Shown: positions 46,701 to 57,513 of the stretch, one piece after another | How positions within the stretch are numbered: position 1 is the stretch's first letter | How the letters are laid out: each line of letters opens with the position of its first letter | Assembly (NCBI GenBank): GCA_964007475.1 | Contig: OZ023274.1 | Span: 56,257,851 to 56,321,850, forward strand | DNA: 64,000 nucleotides | Reading direction: 5' to 3' | Source of the DNA: Hybos culiciformis | Lineage: Eukaryota; Arthropoda; Insecta; Diptera; Hybotidae | Made by a program: the position numbers and the translations under genes | The notes under the pieces: generated by a model | Told to the model about the DNA's origin: nothing | The model's database searches: none | The model's input: only the letters and a program-made list of their open reading frames with translations

Positions 46701-49700
46701 TTAAATTTTGTTATATATTCCAATCTTTTTTATGAAACTTATTATTTTTTGATAGTTTTTCTTACTATCAGAAGAAAGAATTTTTATGCTATTTATGTTA
46801 AATATAATCCTTTGCCTGTTATATAAGGAACAGTTTTCAAATATATGTTTTACTGTAAGTTTTTCTTGTAACTGGTTGGAGTTACAAATTGGGGGGGTTA
46901 TTTTTTTAAAAATATGATCATGAGTTAATGCTGTGTGTCCATGTCTTAATCTTGAAATAATTATTGTATCTTTTCTTTTTAGTTTATTTAAGTTTTTCCA
47001 AATGGGTATGCTATCTGTAATTTCTTTTAACTTGTCCGTGCGTTCATATGCTCTCCATATTAGTTTGAATATTTCTTTTATTTCTAAGTTGACAACACTT
47101 TGAAAGTCTGTATAAATACAATTATATTTTTTATCAATAGGTAGAGTGATAGATTCTTTTGCCAGTTTATCGACTTCTTCGTTGCCACGTATATTTACAT
47201 GAGACGGTACCCATATGAAAGCAAATGAGTTTTTGGATAAATATATATTGTGTTTTATTTTTTGAGCTAATGTGGGGACGGGAATGGGTTTTTTAATTGC
47301 AAGGAGTGCACTGAGTGAATCTGAAACTATTAATATATTTTTTTGAGAGAAATTTTTATTTACGTAGTTGATCGCGGCACTGATGGCATATAATTCGGCA
47401 GAAAATATACTGGTATGTTCGGGTAGATGAATTAATTTTTTATATTTGTTGAATTTGAAGGCACATCCAGTTTGATTTCCATGGAGGGATCCGTCAGTAA
47501 AGATTCTTTCGAAATTTTTAAATTTTGTATTTATTAATTCAAAAAATTTTTTTCGAATAATTTTTGGCAGCGTGTTTTCTTTTTTTCCAGAAGTTACTGT
47601 AAGGTCTATATTTATTGGGTTTCCGCACCAATAAGGATGTTGTAAATGTTGTTGTGTTTCAATTTTTTTATCTTTTATTATATGTTCTATTTGTTTTTTT
47701 ATTCTTACATAACAAGGTTGGATTCTTTCTTTTCCATTTACTAGGCTTTTATAAGTGTTTTGGCCTCTAATATGGCTGGTGAGAGGATGATTATTAAACG
47801 ACAAAATTTTTAATCCGTAAAGCATAGCTTGTTTTTGTCGTCTTAGTCCTAGAGATAATTGCCCATTGTCTACTAATAAGCTTGTAATAGGAGAAGTTCT
47901 ATGTGCTCCTGTTGCAATCCTAATACCTGTGTATAAAATAGAGTCAAGAGAGTTAAGTAATGTTTTGCTAGCTGAACTATAAATCCAGCTGCCATACTCC
48001 AAAGTAGGAAGAATAATTTGATTCAAAATTTTCAGTAAGGTTTTGTAATCTGATCCACAATAAGAATGACTGAGAATTTTTAATATATTTAAATTTCTTT
48101 GAGCTTTAGCTTTTATTTCTTTTAAGTGTACTTTCCAATTTAATTTTGTATCGAATGTTATACCTAATAATTTTTGTAGTTGGACATATTTAATTTTTTC
48201 ATCGTAGAAATATAGATCGGGATAGTAAAAATTTTTTGTACGTCTAGTAAAGAGCATATCTACCGTTTTAGTTTGAGAGAATTGGGATCCAGTTTTTTCT
48301 GACCAAATAGTTAGTTTATTTAGAATATTTTGCATGTTTTTTTGCATAATTTTAAGATTCCGACCAGTAATGAAAACCGTAAGATCATCAGCGTAAATAG
48401 TAAAATTTGCTGTAGGCGCTATTTCCTTAACCACACTGTTAATATGAACTAAAAATAATAGGACTGAAAGAACAGATCCTTGCAAAATTCCGTTTTCAAT
48501 TGTTTTCTCTTCCGATATTTCATTTGCAGCAGAAATTTCTATTTTTCTTTCCTTTAAAAAATTATAGACAAAAAACAATAAATTCCCTGTTATTCCAATT
48601 TTTTTTAATTCCTCTATTACCCCTCTTCTCCAAGTCATATCATAGGCTTTTTCGATATCGAAAAAGATAGATAGTGTAAATTGGCCTTTTGAGAATCCAT
48701 TCATTATTTCACTCTCGAAATAAGATAGATTATCTAAAGTAGATCTTTTTTTTCGAAAACCTGATTGATAGTCAGATATAATATTATTTTTTTCCAGGAA
48801 CCAAGAAAATCTTTTACATATCATTCTTTCCAAAAGTTTACACAGACAACTTGTTAAAGATATTGGCCTGTAATTATTAACATTGGTGGAAGTTTTCCCT
48901 GGTTTTAGTATTGGGATTAAAGTAGCTTTTCTCCATGAATCTGGAAAGATACCCTTTTCCCAGATTTTATTATATAAATCTAAAAGTATTATTCTATCAC
49001 ATTTATTTAAGTTTTTTAACATATCATAATGAATTTGGTCTGGCCCTGGTGAGCTTCCTTTACATTCATTTTGGCAGTTTTCCATTTCATTAAGCGAAAA
49101 AGGTATGTTATAATTTTCAGCTGAAGATAAGTGTAGATTTAAAGGAGATTTTTCAATCTTATTTTTATATTGCACAAATTTTTCATCATAATTTTTAGTA
49201 CTAGATATTTTGTGAAATTGTTTCAAAAATTTTTTACATATTTCTTTTTTATCAGTAATTATTTCATTATTATCGACTAGAGCAGTTATTTCTTTTCTAG
49301 ATTTTTTGCCATTTATTGATCTTATTTTGTTAAAAACTTCCGTTGGTCTTGTATTAACGTTAATAGAAGATACGAAATTTTCCCAGCTTTCCTTTTTTTT
49401 TTGTCTTATAAGCTTTCGAGCTTCATATTTTGCACGAATAAATTTTTTGTAGTCCTCAATTTTCATTGTATTTTAATATTTTTTTAGTAGTTTTTTTCTG
49501 TTTTTAATTAGGATGCTAATATCATGGTCCCACCAAGGAACGGTTTTTTTAAAAGAGGATCCTTTATTTATTGGTATCGATTTCTTGGCAGCATTTATAA
49601 TAGAGGAGGTTATTTCTACTGTATATTTATTAATATTACTTTGTGTTATTTCATAATCTGATTTTTTTAGTTTGATATTTTCCCGAAAATAATCCCAATT

Positions 49701-50394
49701 TGCTTTTTTTATTGACCATGTACTTTTAGATTTGGGAGGGCAGTTTGTAGGATATGCAGTTATAATTATGGGAAAGTGATCGCTACTATAAAGATCTTCT
49801 TCAACTTTCCAATGAAATAATTTTGAATTACCGGGCTACAAATAGCTAAATCGATAGCACTATAAGATTTATGGGAAAAACTAAAAAAGGTTGGGCTACC
49901 GTTATTCATTATGCTTAGTCCTAGATTGTGAATTAACTGTTCAACCATTTTTCCCCTTTTGTCGATTTTTTTTGAACCCATAGATAATTGTGACAGTTAA
50001 AATCCCCAACTATTAGGAAAGGACTATCAAATTGTTTAATTATTGTCAGAATTTCATTTTCACTAATATTTCTATTATTTTCTAAATATATATTGCATAG
50101 TATAAATTTTATTGGATACAAAATTTTCACAGCAACTACCTGAAGATTTGTATTCAAAACAATTTCATTAGAATTTACAGAATCTTTAATATATATTGCA
50201 ACACCACCGTGAGCTACAGAGTTTGAATCAAGATTTTTATAGTAAATATTATAATTCTTCTTTTTTGGAATATGATTTGATCGGAATTTAGTTTCCTGTA
50301 TACAACAGGCTAAAGGATTATATTTTTTAATTAGTAGATCGAATTCTTCTAGATGACTATACAACCCATCAGAATTCCATTGTATTATGTCCAT
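46701..50394 (-). pseudogene. ORF2 of an I-clade LINE: endonuclease, reverse transcriptase, RNase H
   Basis: ORF2 starts at ATG 50,394 (MDIIQWNSDGLY), overlapping the ORF1 stop by 26 nt. Endonuclease blocks are CIQETKF, HGGVAIYI, IVGDFNCHN and SSDHFP. The last 921 codons (49,466-46,701) are uninterrupted: RT with FFDIEKAYDMTW (about residue 270 of this stretch) and the catalytic YADD (358-361), then RNase H with IFTDGS, SAELYAI, VSDSLSAL and NEEVDKLAK, so all four acidic residues are kept, and a Cys-rich end. An RNase H domain fused after RT is typical of the I clade. Breaks: frameshifts in the endonuclease near 49,975 and 49,800, and one in-frame stop near 49,470. The polymerase half looks intact. 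Confidence 0.85.
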
Positions 50395-51689
50395 GTGGAA
50401 TATTGGTGTCGAAAAGATCATCATCTTCACTACTATTAGTGATATTACTACCACTAAAATTGAACATATTTTTTTCATCTGAATTAATTCTTTCTATTCT
50501 TTTTTTTTTTCTTTCTTTATTTAATTTTTTAAGTTCATTTTTTTTTTTTTGAGAAATATTTTTGCTTATAATTATATTACCATTTTCTAAGATTTTTGAG
50601 GCAGAAATATTTTGTGTTGTTAATTTTTTTTCGTTGTTATTATTTGACATTTTTATATTTTCTATTTTATTTTGATTTTTTACAAAATTTTGTGTTGGAA
50701 TATTATTTACCTTAAAATTAGCGCTATTTGAGGTAGTTGGCTCTTCAGGATTCCTTTCATAATTTCCATTGCAAGAACATTTACAGCCACAGGTTTTCGT
50801 ACTATTTCCAGCTACTGTTGCAAAAGTTTTTGTGAAAGGGAAGCGAGCATTGTATCTTCTTATTGCTTCTTTTATGTCCACGTTCTCTTTAATTTTAATT
50901 GTTTTTATTTCTTTTTCTTTTAAAAATTTGGGACATTTGTTATTTAAAGCATTATGTTCTTCTTTACAGTTGACGCATTTGGGAGTTTTTTCACATTTTG
51001 CATTTTGTTCGAGATGATAATTCTCACCACAATTGAGAACATATTTTTATTTTTTTACATTTTTCAGAAACATGGTTGAAGCTGAGGCAGTTGAAACATC
51101 TTAATGGTAACGGGACAAATTGCCTAACATTGTATCTCTGATACCCTACATATACTTCATTTGGTAAAGTTGGAGTTGCGAATTTTAGACAGTATAGACC
51201 AGTTTCCTTAACATCATCACCTATTTTCTTTCTGAATCTTTTAATTTCAACTACTTTTTGGTCTTTCATTTCTTCCAGAAACTCTTGATCTGTGATGTAT
51301 TGTATATCTGAACTGTAAATTACACCTCTGGCAAAGTTGAGAGACTTATGTTCCTCAATTTCAACATTAATGTTATTATTAAAACTTGTTATTTGAACTA
51401 ATTTTTCAGCTTGTTTAATGTTTTTAACTTGAACGAGAACTGTTCCGTCTCTAATTTTGACGCATTTTTCCACATCACCAGCCACACTTTGAATTACTTT
51501 TTTTAGTAAGAAGGGTGAGACCGAGCTCATATCTTTGTTTGCATCTACTCTTTTGATAATTAGAAACCTTTGTCCCTCGTTTTGGTTAGACAATTTTTTC
51601 GATTGATCAGAAAAGATTGATGGATTTGTCGAAAAATTTTGTGAATGGAACATTCCTCCTGTCGGAGGAAGTCCAGTTCCAAACATCAT
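50369..51689 (-). pseudogene. ORF1 (gag-like) of the I-clade LINE
   Basis: It starts at ATG 51,689. The N-terminal part has an RRM-like segment (VLVQVKNIKQAEKLVQI) and a GVIYSSDIQYITD block. Zinc knuckles follow: CFNCLSFNHVSEKC (CX2CX4HX4C), then after a frameshift near 51,030 CVNCKEEHNALNNKC. The C-terminal half is Asn/Lys-rich and low complexity and ends MEF at 50,369. This is the nucleic-acid chaperone partner of ORF2. One frameshift separates two otherwise open halves. Confidence 0.75.
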
Positions 51690-52065
51690 AAAGTTATTTA
51701 TTTTACTTTTGAAATTAATTTATTCTTTTTTTTTTTTTTTTTAAAGATTCCAAAAGATAAAGTATATAGACCCTTTTTTTTTTTTTTTTTTAGGTATAAT
51801 ATTTTTGATCTTAATGCTTTTGTTTTATTTTTTAATTATTATACTTGAAAATTGGCAAAAAAACAGGTCTGCTCTGCACAAGAGTGAATAGGAGACTGTC
51901 CTTTTCACTATTTCTTATTTTTTATTTTTTTAAATATTTTTAAATTTATTTTAATTTTTAATATTTTTATTAATTTATTATTATTACAAAGAAAAAAAAA
52001 AAAATTAAATTGAATATGCGAAAAAGAAAAACAAACGTATTGTTGTCAAATTTTATTTTATGTGT
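51690..52065 (-). other. Probable 5' untranslated region of the I-clade LINE
   Basis: T-rich on the plus strand (A-rich in the sense of the LINE), with a ttggcaaaaaaacaggtctg / gtgaataggagactgtcc block near 51,850-51,900. The exact 5' end was not found. Confidence 0.4.
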
Positions 52066-52350
52066 GTTTAGTGTCAGACGCCGACGCCGATGTGTTTTTG
52101 TCCGCGCTGACGAGCGTTGAAAAAAAAAAGTAAGCGACGGGTAGCGCCATCGGCGTGCAAAAAAAAAACAAACAAAAAAAAATAAAAAAAAAAATAAAAA
52201 ATAAATAAAAAAAAAAGCCACAAAACAAAAAAAATGTGAAAAAAAGAACTAAATAACCGAAAAAATATAAGAAATTTTTTTGGCACGCCGATAAAAAATA
52301 TAAAATTCTCCGCCGAGCATTTTCTTCTCGGCGTCGGCGTCTGTTTAGTG
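52066..52350. mobile_element. Short fold-back element with cggcgtcggcgtct ends
   Basis: agacgccgacgccga at 52,077-52,091 is inverted at about 52,331-52,345, and an inner pair atcggcgtgc/gcacgccgat borders poly-A. The core is almost only A with some C. No TSD seen. Confidence 0.6.
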
Positions 52351-52406
52351 TAGCTTGTGTGTGTGTAGCTTGTGTGTGCGTTGCACAATAAAATATGTCT
52401 CTCAGC

Positions 52407-53102
52407 CAGAGCTGCCTGATTGGGGAATTTTTTCCCCAAACTGAGGAAATTTTTATTCTCGGGGGGAAAAAAAAAGTTAAAAAAAACGTGGGGTAAAATT
52501 TGAGGAAAATATTTTTTTCTGAGGAAAATTTGAAGAAATTCAAAAATATTGTGCTAACGTTGGCAATCAACAATATTTAAAATTTCAGACTCGTCAATTT
52601 TTTTTACCCTAATAATTTTAAGAAATTGATGTCATTACCATTCTTGGCGCCGTGACATTTGTCCGCGGGACATTTGTCCGCGATGAAATTTGTATGGAAA
52701 ACTTCGCGTACAAATGTCATTTTTATGTCCACGATACAAAAACAAATCGCGGACAAATGTCCCGCGGACAAATGTCCAACCCCCCCATTCTTCTACATAC
52801 CTTGAACTCAAAATCCATTGTTGGAACTAAACTTTTTGATTTAGAACATTATAAGTACCGCATAAAATCTGAACATATTAAAAATTTGAGGAAATCTTGC
52901 AAAAATAAGCTGTTTTTGGGGAAAAACTGCAGTGAGTAAAACAGTTAAAAAATTGTTTTTTCTAATTTAGGGCAAAAAAAAATTTTAGAACACGAAGATA
53001 TAAAAAAAAAAAAATTTGAGGAATTTTTTTCAAAAAGTGTCTGTTTTGGGGAAATTTCTTAAGAATTTGAGGAAATTTCATTAATTCCATCTGGCAGCCC
53101 TG
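52407..53102 (+). mobile_element. hAT-like non-autonomous element, copy 2
   Basis: About 99% identical to 38,708-39,404 in the same orientation, 696 bp. The left end has two changes (cagagctgcctgat) and the right end is perfect. The left flank is ctctcagc (52,399-52,406) and the right flank is gattttag (53,103-53,110), the reverse assignment of copy 1. Confidence 0.85.
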
Positions 53103-53179
53103 GATTTTAGTTTAATATTAGCATTGGTGCAGTAGAGTATAAAGTTTTGTGTGCGAATTTAATATTACGCTATACTACA

Positions 53180-54503
53180 ATGGAATCGGACAGTGACTTT
53201 GAACCAGAAAGCATTATTCAAGCTGTAAAATCTGCAGAAAACAATATCATCCCAGAAACATCCAAAATAAATTACAAAAAAGCTTATGACGATTTCTTAA
53301 ATTGGAAAACATCAATTTTTGCTAAATCTAATTCAGAAGACGTTTTACTGGCGTATTTTTTTGAATTATCTAAAAAGTGCAAACCGACTAACATTTGGGC
53401 GTATTATTCCATGGTAAAATCTATGATGAAATTACATGACAAAATTGATATTAGCAGCTATCATAAATTGACTGCTTTCTTGAAAAACAACGCTGTTGGA
53501 TACATGCCTGTTAAGGCAACCGTTTTTTCTGAAGCAGAACTTAATAAATTAATTTCGGACGCGGCAGATATTGAATGGTTAGATGTGAAGGTGAGTACAA
53601 AGTCAAATCTTAATGTACGAATGTATGGTTTGTTATCTTAATTTTTTTTTTGTTCATTACAGGTTGTTTGCATTTTCGGCATCTGTGGGGCATTGCGAAC
53701 GGACGAAATAGCTAAAATAGCTGTTGCAGACGTTAAAAACCATAATAATTTGTTTCTGGTGAAAATTCCAAAAACAAAAACAAAAGTGCCACGATCATTC
53801 ACGATTACTGGAAAGTTCTTCGATGTGGTCCATAAATATGCTGGTTTACGAAGTCCAAGAACACTTGATCGACGTTTTTTTGTTAATTACAGAGCTGGAA
53901 AATGCACAATTCAGCCAATCGGGAAAAATAAGTTCAGCAAAATGCCACAGAAAATTGCTGCATATTTGAAGTTAGCGGATTCGCAGAAATACACAGGTGA
54001 GTTTAAATTATGGTAGCAACTTGGATATATTAGCAATTACATTTTTTTTTATTTGTAGGTCACTCGTTTAGACGAACGTCTGCGTCAATGTTGGCCAATT
54101 CAGGGGCCAGTATCGAAAGAATAAAGAAACACGGTGGGTGGCGCTCAAGTCAGGTTGCCGAGGGATACATTGAAGACTCTCTTCGCTACAAAAAAACAAC
54201 CGGCGATTTAATAACATCTACAGTAACATCAACCACCCAGGGTTATATGCATCAAATTGCAGAATTTAGCAATGCTGACGAGACAATAGATACAATAAAT
54301 CCATTGCTGACGAGACAATAGATACAATAAATCCATTGCGGGCAATGGATCCGGTAGTAGTTGATAAATTGGAAAATTGCAATGACCAATTCCTGAACAC
54401 AAAAACTGTTTTCGACACAGGTGCTATGAATCAATTGCAAAATCAAAGCGGGAAAAATGCTTTCAATTTTGCCAATTGTTCGATTAATTTTAATTTTCAT
54501 TGA
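53180..54503 (+). CDS. Crypton-type tyrosine recombinase, three exons
   Basis: Exons are 53,180-53,590, 53,663-53,996 and 54,059-54,503, with gtgagt donors and ag acceptors, in phase. The family is the tyrosine recombinases that move Crypton DNA elements. The catalytic set is visible: Arg in GALRTDE (about residue 149), HSFRRT (His250, Arg253), KKHGGW (His273, Trp276) and the nucleophile in EGYIEDS (Tyr285). The N-terminal ~130 residues look like a SAM-like core-binding domain (YKKAYDDFLNW). A 32-bp tandem duplication (54,274-54,305 and 54,306-54,337) shifts the frame and brings a stop at 54,319-54,321, after the catalytic part; without it the frame would run to 54,503. So the enzyme core is intact and only the tail is altered. 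The inserted 14.4 kb unit ends only 77 bp before the ATG, separating the gene from its original upstream DNA. Confidence 0.8.
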
Positions 54504-54687
54504 AATATATAATAATATAACATAAGCCTGTGCATTAAAAACAAATTAATAAAATTAATTTTTGTTGAATAAAGAAGACTGCTTTTATTTGCATTTTTTA
54601 TTTCGGTCTTTACTATATAACAAAACTAAAGGTTTTTGTTAACAAAACTGTGTTTGTGTACGAAACAATCTCTAAAAGTTGGCAATA

Positions 54688-54731
54688 TATTTGTTCAAAA
54701 ATATTAATAAATCATCGCATAACCGTAAAAT
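54688..54731 (+). repeat. Direct repeat of 38,641-38,684 flanking the Crypton gene
   Basis: tatttgttcaaaaatattaa and the next 24 bases match 38,641-38,684 with a few changes. With the 14.4 kb unit removed, the two copies would be about 1.65 kb apart on either side of the recombinase gene, and might mark Crypton ends. Confidence 0.5.
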
Positions 54732-54839
54732 AGAGCGACACGTTCTTTCTAGCTTAATTACATACTTTGTTTATTTTTCTTCTTTTATCTTTTCCTTTCT
54801 CTTTCTTTTAGTGATATTATATTTGTGTATGAATTACGT

Positions 54840-55153
54840 AGTTCTCATTTTTCTCATTTTTTTTTTTGTATTTGGCTGTATTGAAATATTGTGAGAGATA
54901 TTATGTGTGTATAGGTATTACGTAATATTCAATACGAAACATCTAAATGATTTCATTATTTACGCTGATGCATCTAAATTTTTTCATTATATACGCTGAT
55001 GCATCTAAATTTTTTCATTATTTACGCAGATGCATCTAAATGATTGCATGTGTATTGACGCATATAATACTCCATTTAGTGATCTAAATTCTATAGCACT
55101 AAATACAACATAACGATCCCCTACGCATTAAAATTTTTTTAGGGTGAAGCACA
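54840..55153 (-). repeat. Repeat with tandem gatgcatctaaat units, inverted relative to 58,665-58,920
   Basis: It holds three tandem tttcattatttacgctgatg/catctaaat units, then gatctaaattctatagcact and ccctacgcattaaaattt, ending in agggtgaagcacaa. The same order is inverted at 58,665-58,920. The terminal ttgtgcttcaccct is inverted relative to 35,967-35,985. Confidence 0.7.
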
Positions 55154-56154
55154 ATTATTATTAACATAAACAAACGAAACATAAAATAAACCACATATAC
55201 AAAAATAATTCAAATTAGAATAAAACTTTATAAAAAGTAATATAAAATAAATACAATTATTGAAATTAGAAAAAAATTAGTTAATTAATGAGATCAATTA
55301 TTTCTTAAAGGTATTAATAACTTTGTTTTGGAACAAATGATACTATAGCTAAATGAAAACAAAGTAAAATGACATCTACTGGTGAATGGCTTATGGGAAT
55401 TTCTTTTTTACTTTAAAATTATTAATTTTGAAAAAAACTTTTAAAATTTTTCTTGTATAAAAATATTTAATATTTAATTTTTTTGATTTATTCTTTTAAT
55501 TTTTATTTTTATTTTTAAGATTCTTATTTATTTAATTATTTAATTTTATTTTCATAATAAAAAATTCTTACGTGATAATAGTTATTATAATTAACATGTT
55601 TGGTTTCTGGTTCGGCTGCTAATCTCCTTTCTACAGGTATAGGCGGCTGTTGAACAATACTTGATTTTACTGGACAACTCCGTTTTATCTTTGGTTCTCG
55701 ATTACTTCGGGGCCTCGTTTCCTATACCTTTATTATGTAAAAAGGCTGTTTCGCAATGGTTAGCGATAATTTTAATTATTTTTAACACAATAAAATTTTA
55801 TTTTTCTTTAATAATTCGTTTAATTTTTTATTTAATTGATTAATTTTTTTTGTTTTTTTTGATATAGTAATGTTTTATATTTTATTTATTTATGAAATAT
55901 ATTTTTAATAAAATAAAAATTTTTTTTTTTTTTTTTTTAAATTATTTTTCTATAATTTTTAGATACAAATATCTTTTCTTTTTTTTTTCTTTAAAAATTT
56001 TCAGATAAAAAAAATTCACTTTTTTTTCTTTAGAATTTTATAGATTTTCTTTAAAATTTAATATTTTGTCTTAAAAAATTTTCTTTATTTAAAATTTTAT
56101 ATTTTGTGTTAAAAAAATTTAATTTTTTGATTTTACCAACTAACTAACCGAACA
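55154..56154 (-). other. AT-rich region, probably part of the errantivirus 5' leader
   Basis: On the minus strand it follows a primer-binding site and is A-rich like 34,838-35,616. A GC-richer patch at 55,600-55,740 is open for ~45 codons on the minus strand without a recognisable motif. No gene called. Confidence 0.4.
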
Positions 56155-56168
56155 CTGCTCGGGCGCCA
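56155..56168 (-). promoter_or_regulatory. Primer-binding site, tRNA-Lys type
   Basis: The minus strand reads TGGCGCCCGAGCAG directly after the LTR end TTAACT. It is complementary to a tRNA-Lys 3' end with one mismatch to the usual form. Confidence 0.75.
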
Positions 56169-56498
56169 GTTAATTTGTTACCTAATTAAAACTCTTTTTT
56201 AATTTATTTTTTTAATATTTTATTTATTGATTATTTAAATTTTAAAATATAATTGAGTCAAAGATCTAATAATAACTAAACTTAATTTCTAAATACATTT
56301 TATTTATATAAAAGGTGTAATACAATTTTACAAAACGAAATAAAGTATAAGTGACACATTTAACTTACTAAAGGTAAACGATCTTTTGTTTTGATTTAAG
56401 GTAATTAAAACAATTCTAAAGGTAAATGTCTCTTGAAGTGAAAATGATGAAAATGCAAAATAATGCAATTTGAAACATTAAGAAACATTAAGAAATTA
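56168..56498 (-). repeat. Truncated 5' LTR of an errantivirus-like element
   Basis: It matches the 3' LTR at 28,297 for ~330 bp with about four changes plus a short gaaacattaa duplication, then stops. About 100 bp of the LTR U3 end are missing. It may be the displaced 5' end of the element at 28.3-35.6 kb, or a separate copy. Confidence 0.8.
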
Positions 56499-56540
56499 AG
56501 AACGAATTTTTGTCTCAATCATCGGACTTAGCTGTCAGAT

Positions 56541-57164
56541 TAGGCTTGCCAGATAAAAATTTCTAAAAAAACGTACCCACAAAAATTGAAGTACATTAAA
56601 AATAAAATAAAATATAGATAATTTTTTTTAATTACACATTATCAACAAATTATATAATATGTTAATATGTTATTATCAACAAATTATATAATATGTAAAA
56701 ATTAATGACAAGGTCTATAATTCTGCCTCAAAAAAAATAATTATATCACTTCAATTTTATTAATTAATATTTAGGTTTATATTACTATAATAATTTAAAA
56801 AAATAAATAACCAAGACTTTAATTCTGCCTTTAAAAAAATCAATTATATCACCTGAATAAAATATTAAAATTATATTAATTAATAGTATAACAATTATAT
56901 TAATAGTATAACAGCAGTATACGAAACTGTTCGTAATACGTAAATAGTAAATTGATGTTTTCCTTTTCGCGTATTTATTATAATCATTTCGTTTAAATTA
57001 CAACAATTTTTAAAAAATGTGACTGTCATTGATACTTCAAAAATAATCAGTAAAAAACGTACCTTTGGGTACGTTTTCACAAATTTCGGGTATAACGTAA
57101 ATTCTAATTTTTTAAGCCAAAATAACGTACGGTACGTTCAAATAACGTACACCTGACAATCCTA
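56541..57164. mobile_element. hAT-like non-autonomous element with 8-bp TSD
   Basis: TGTCAGAT is at 56,533-56,540 and 57,165-57,172. Ends are TAGGCTTGCCAG and the inverse of TAGGATTGTCAG. Inside, acgtacc/ggtacgt words recur near both ends. 624 bp, no transposase. Confidence 0.75.
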
Positions 57165-57513
57165 TGTCAGATATTGTCGTTCCAAAAGTAAATTTGTCAC
57201 AGGACTGAGGTATTGTTCTGTGTGGAGGGTACCCGAGACTTATGGAACGTACTATAAATGAATATTTGAGATCCTATATAAATGATAATCGCGATAATTG
57301 GGACGAATATTTAAAATTTTTTACTTACAATTATAACGTAACGCCAACGTAAATTTCAATTTAAAACTTCGATAGTTATGCTACAAAAGTAAAACATCAA
57401 TTACAAACATCGCATAAAATAGTAAAAGAATTTTTAGAACATAGAAAAATCAAACAAAAAGAATTTTACAATAAAAGGTCAAAACATGAAAACTATAAAA
57501 TAAATCATTTATA

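Noticed and set aside
38700..53110. Simple unequal crossover between two hAT copies as the cause of the swapped flanks
   Set aside because: Unequal crossover between two direct copies gives one hybrid in a duplication or a deletion, not both hybrids flanking one segment on the same chromosome.
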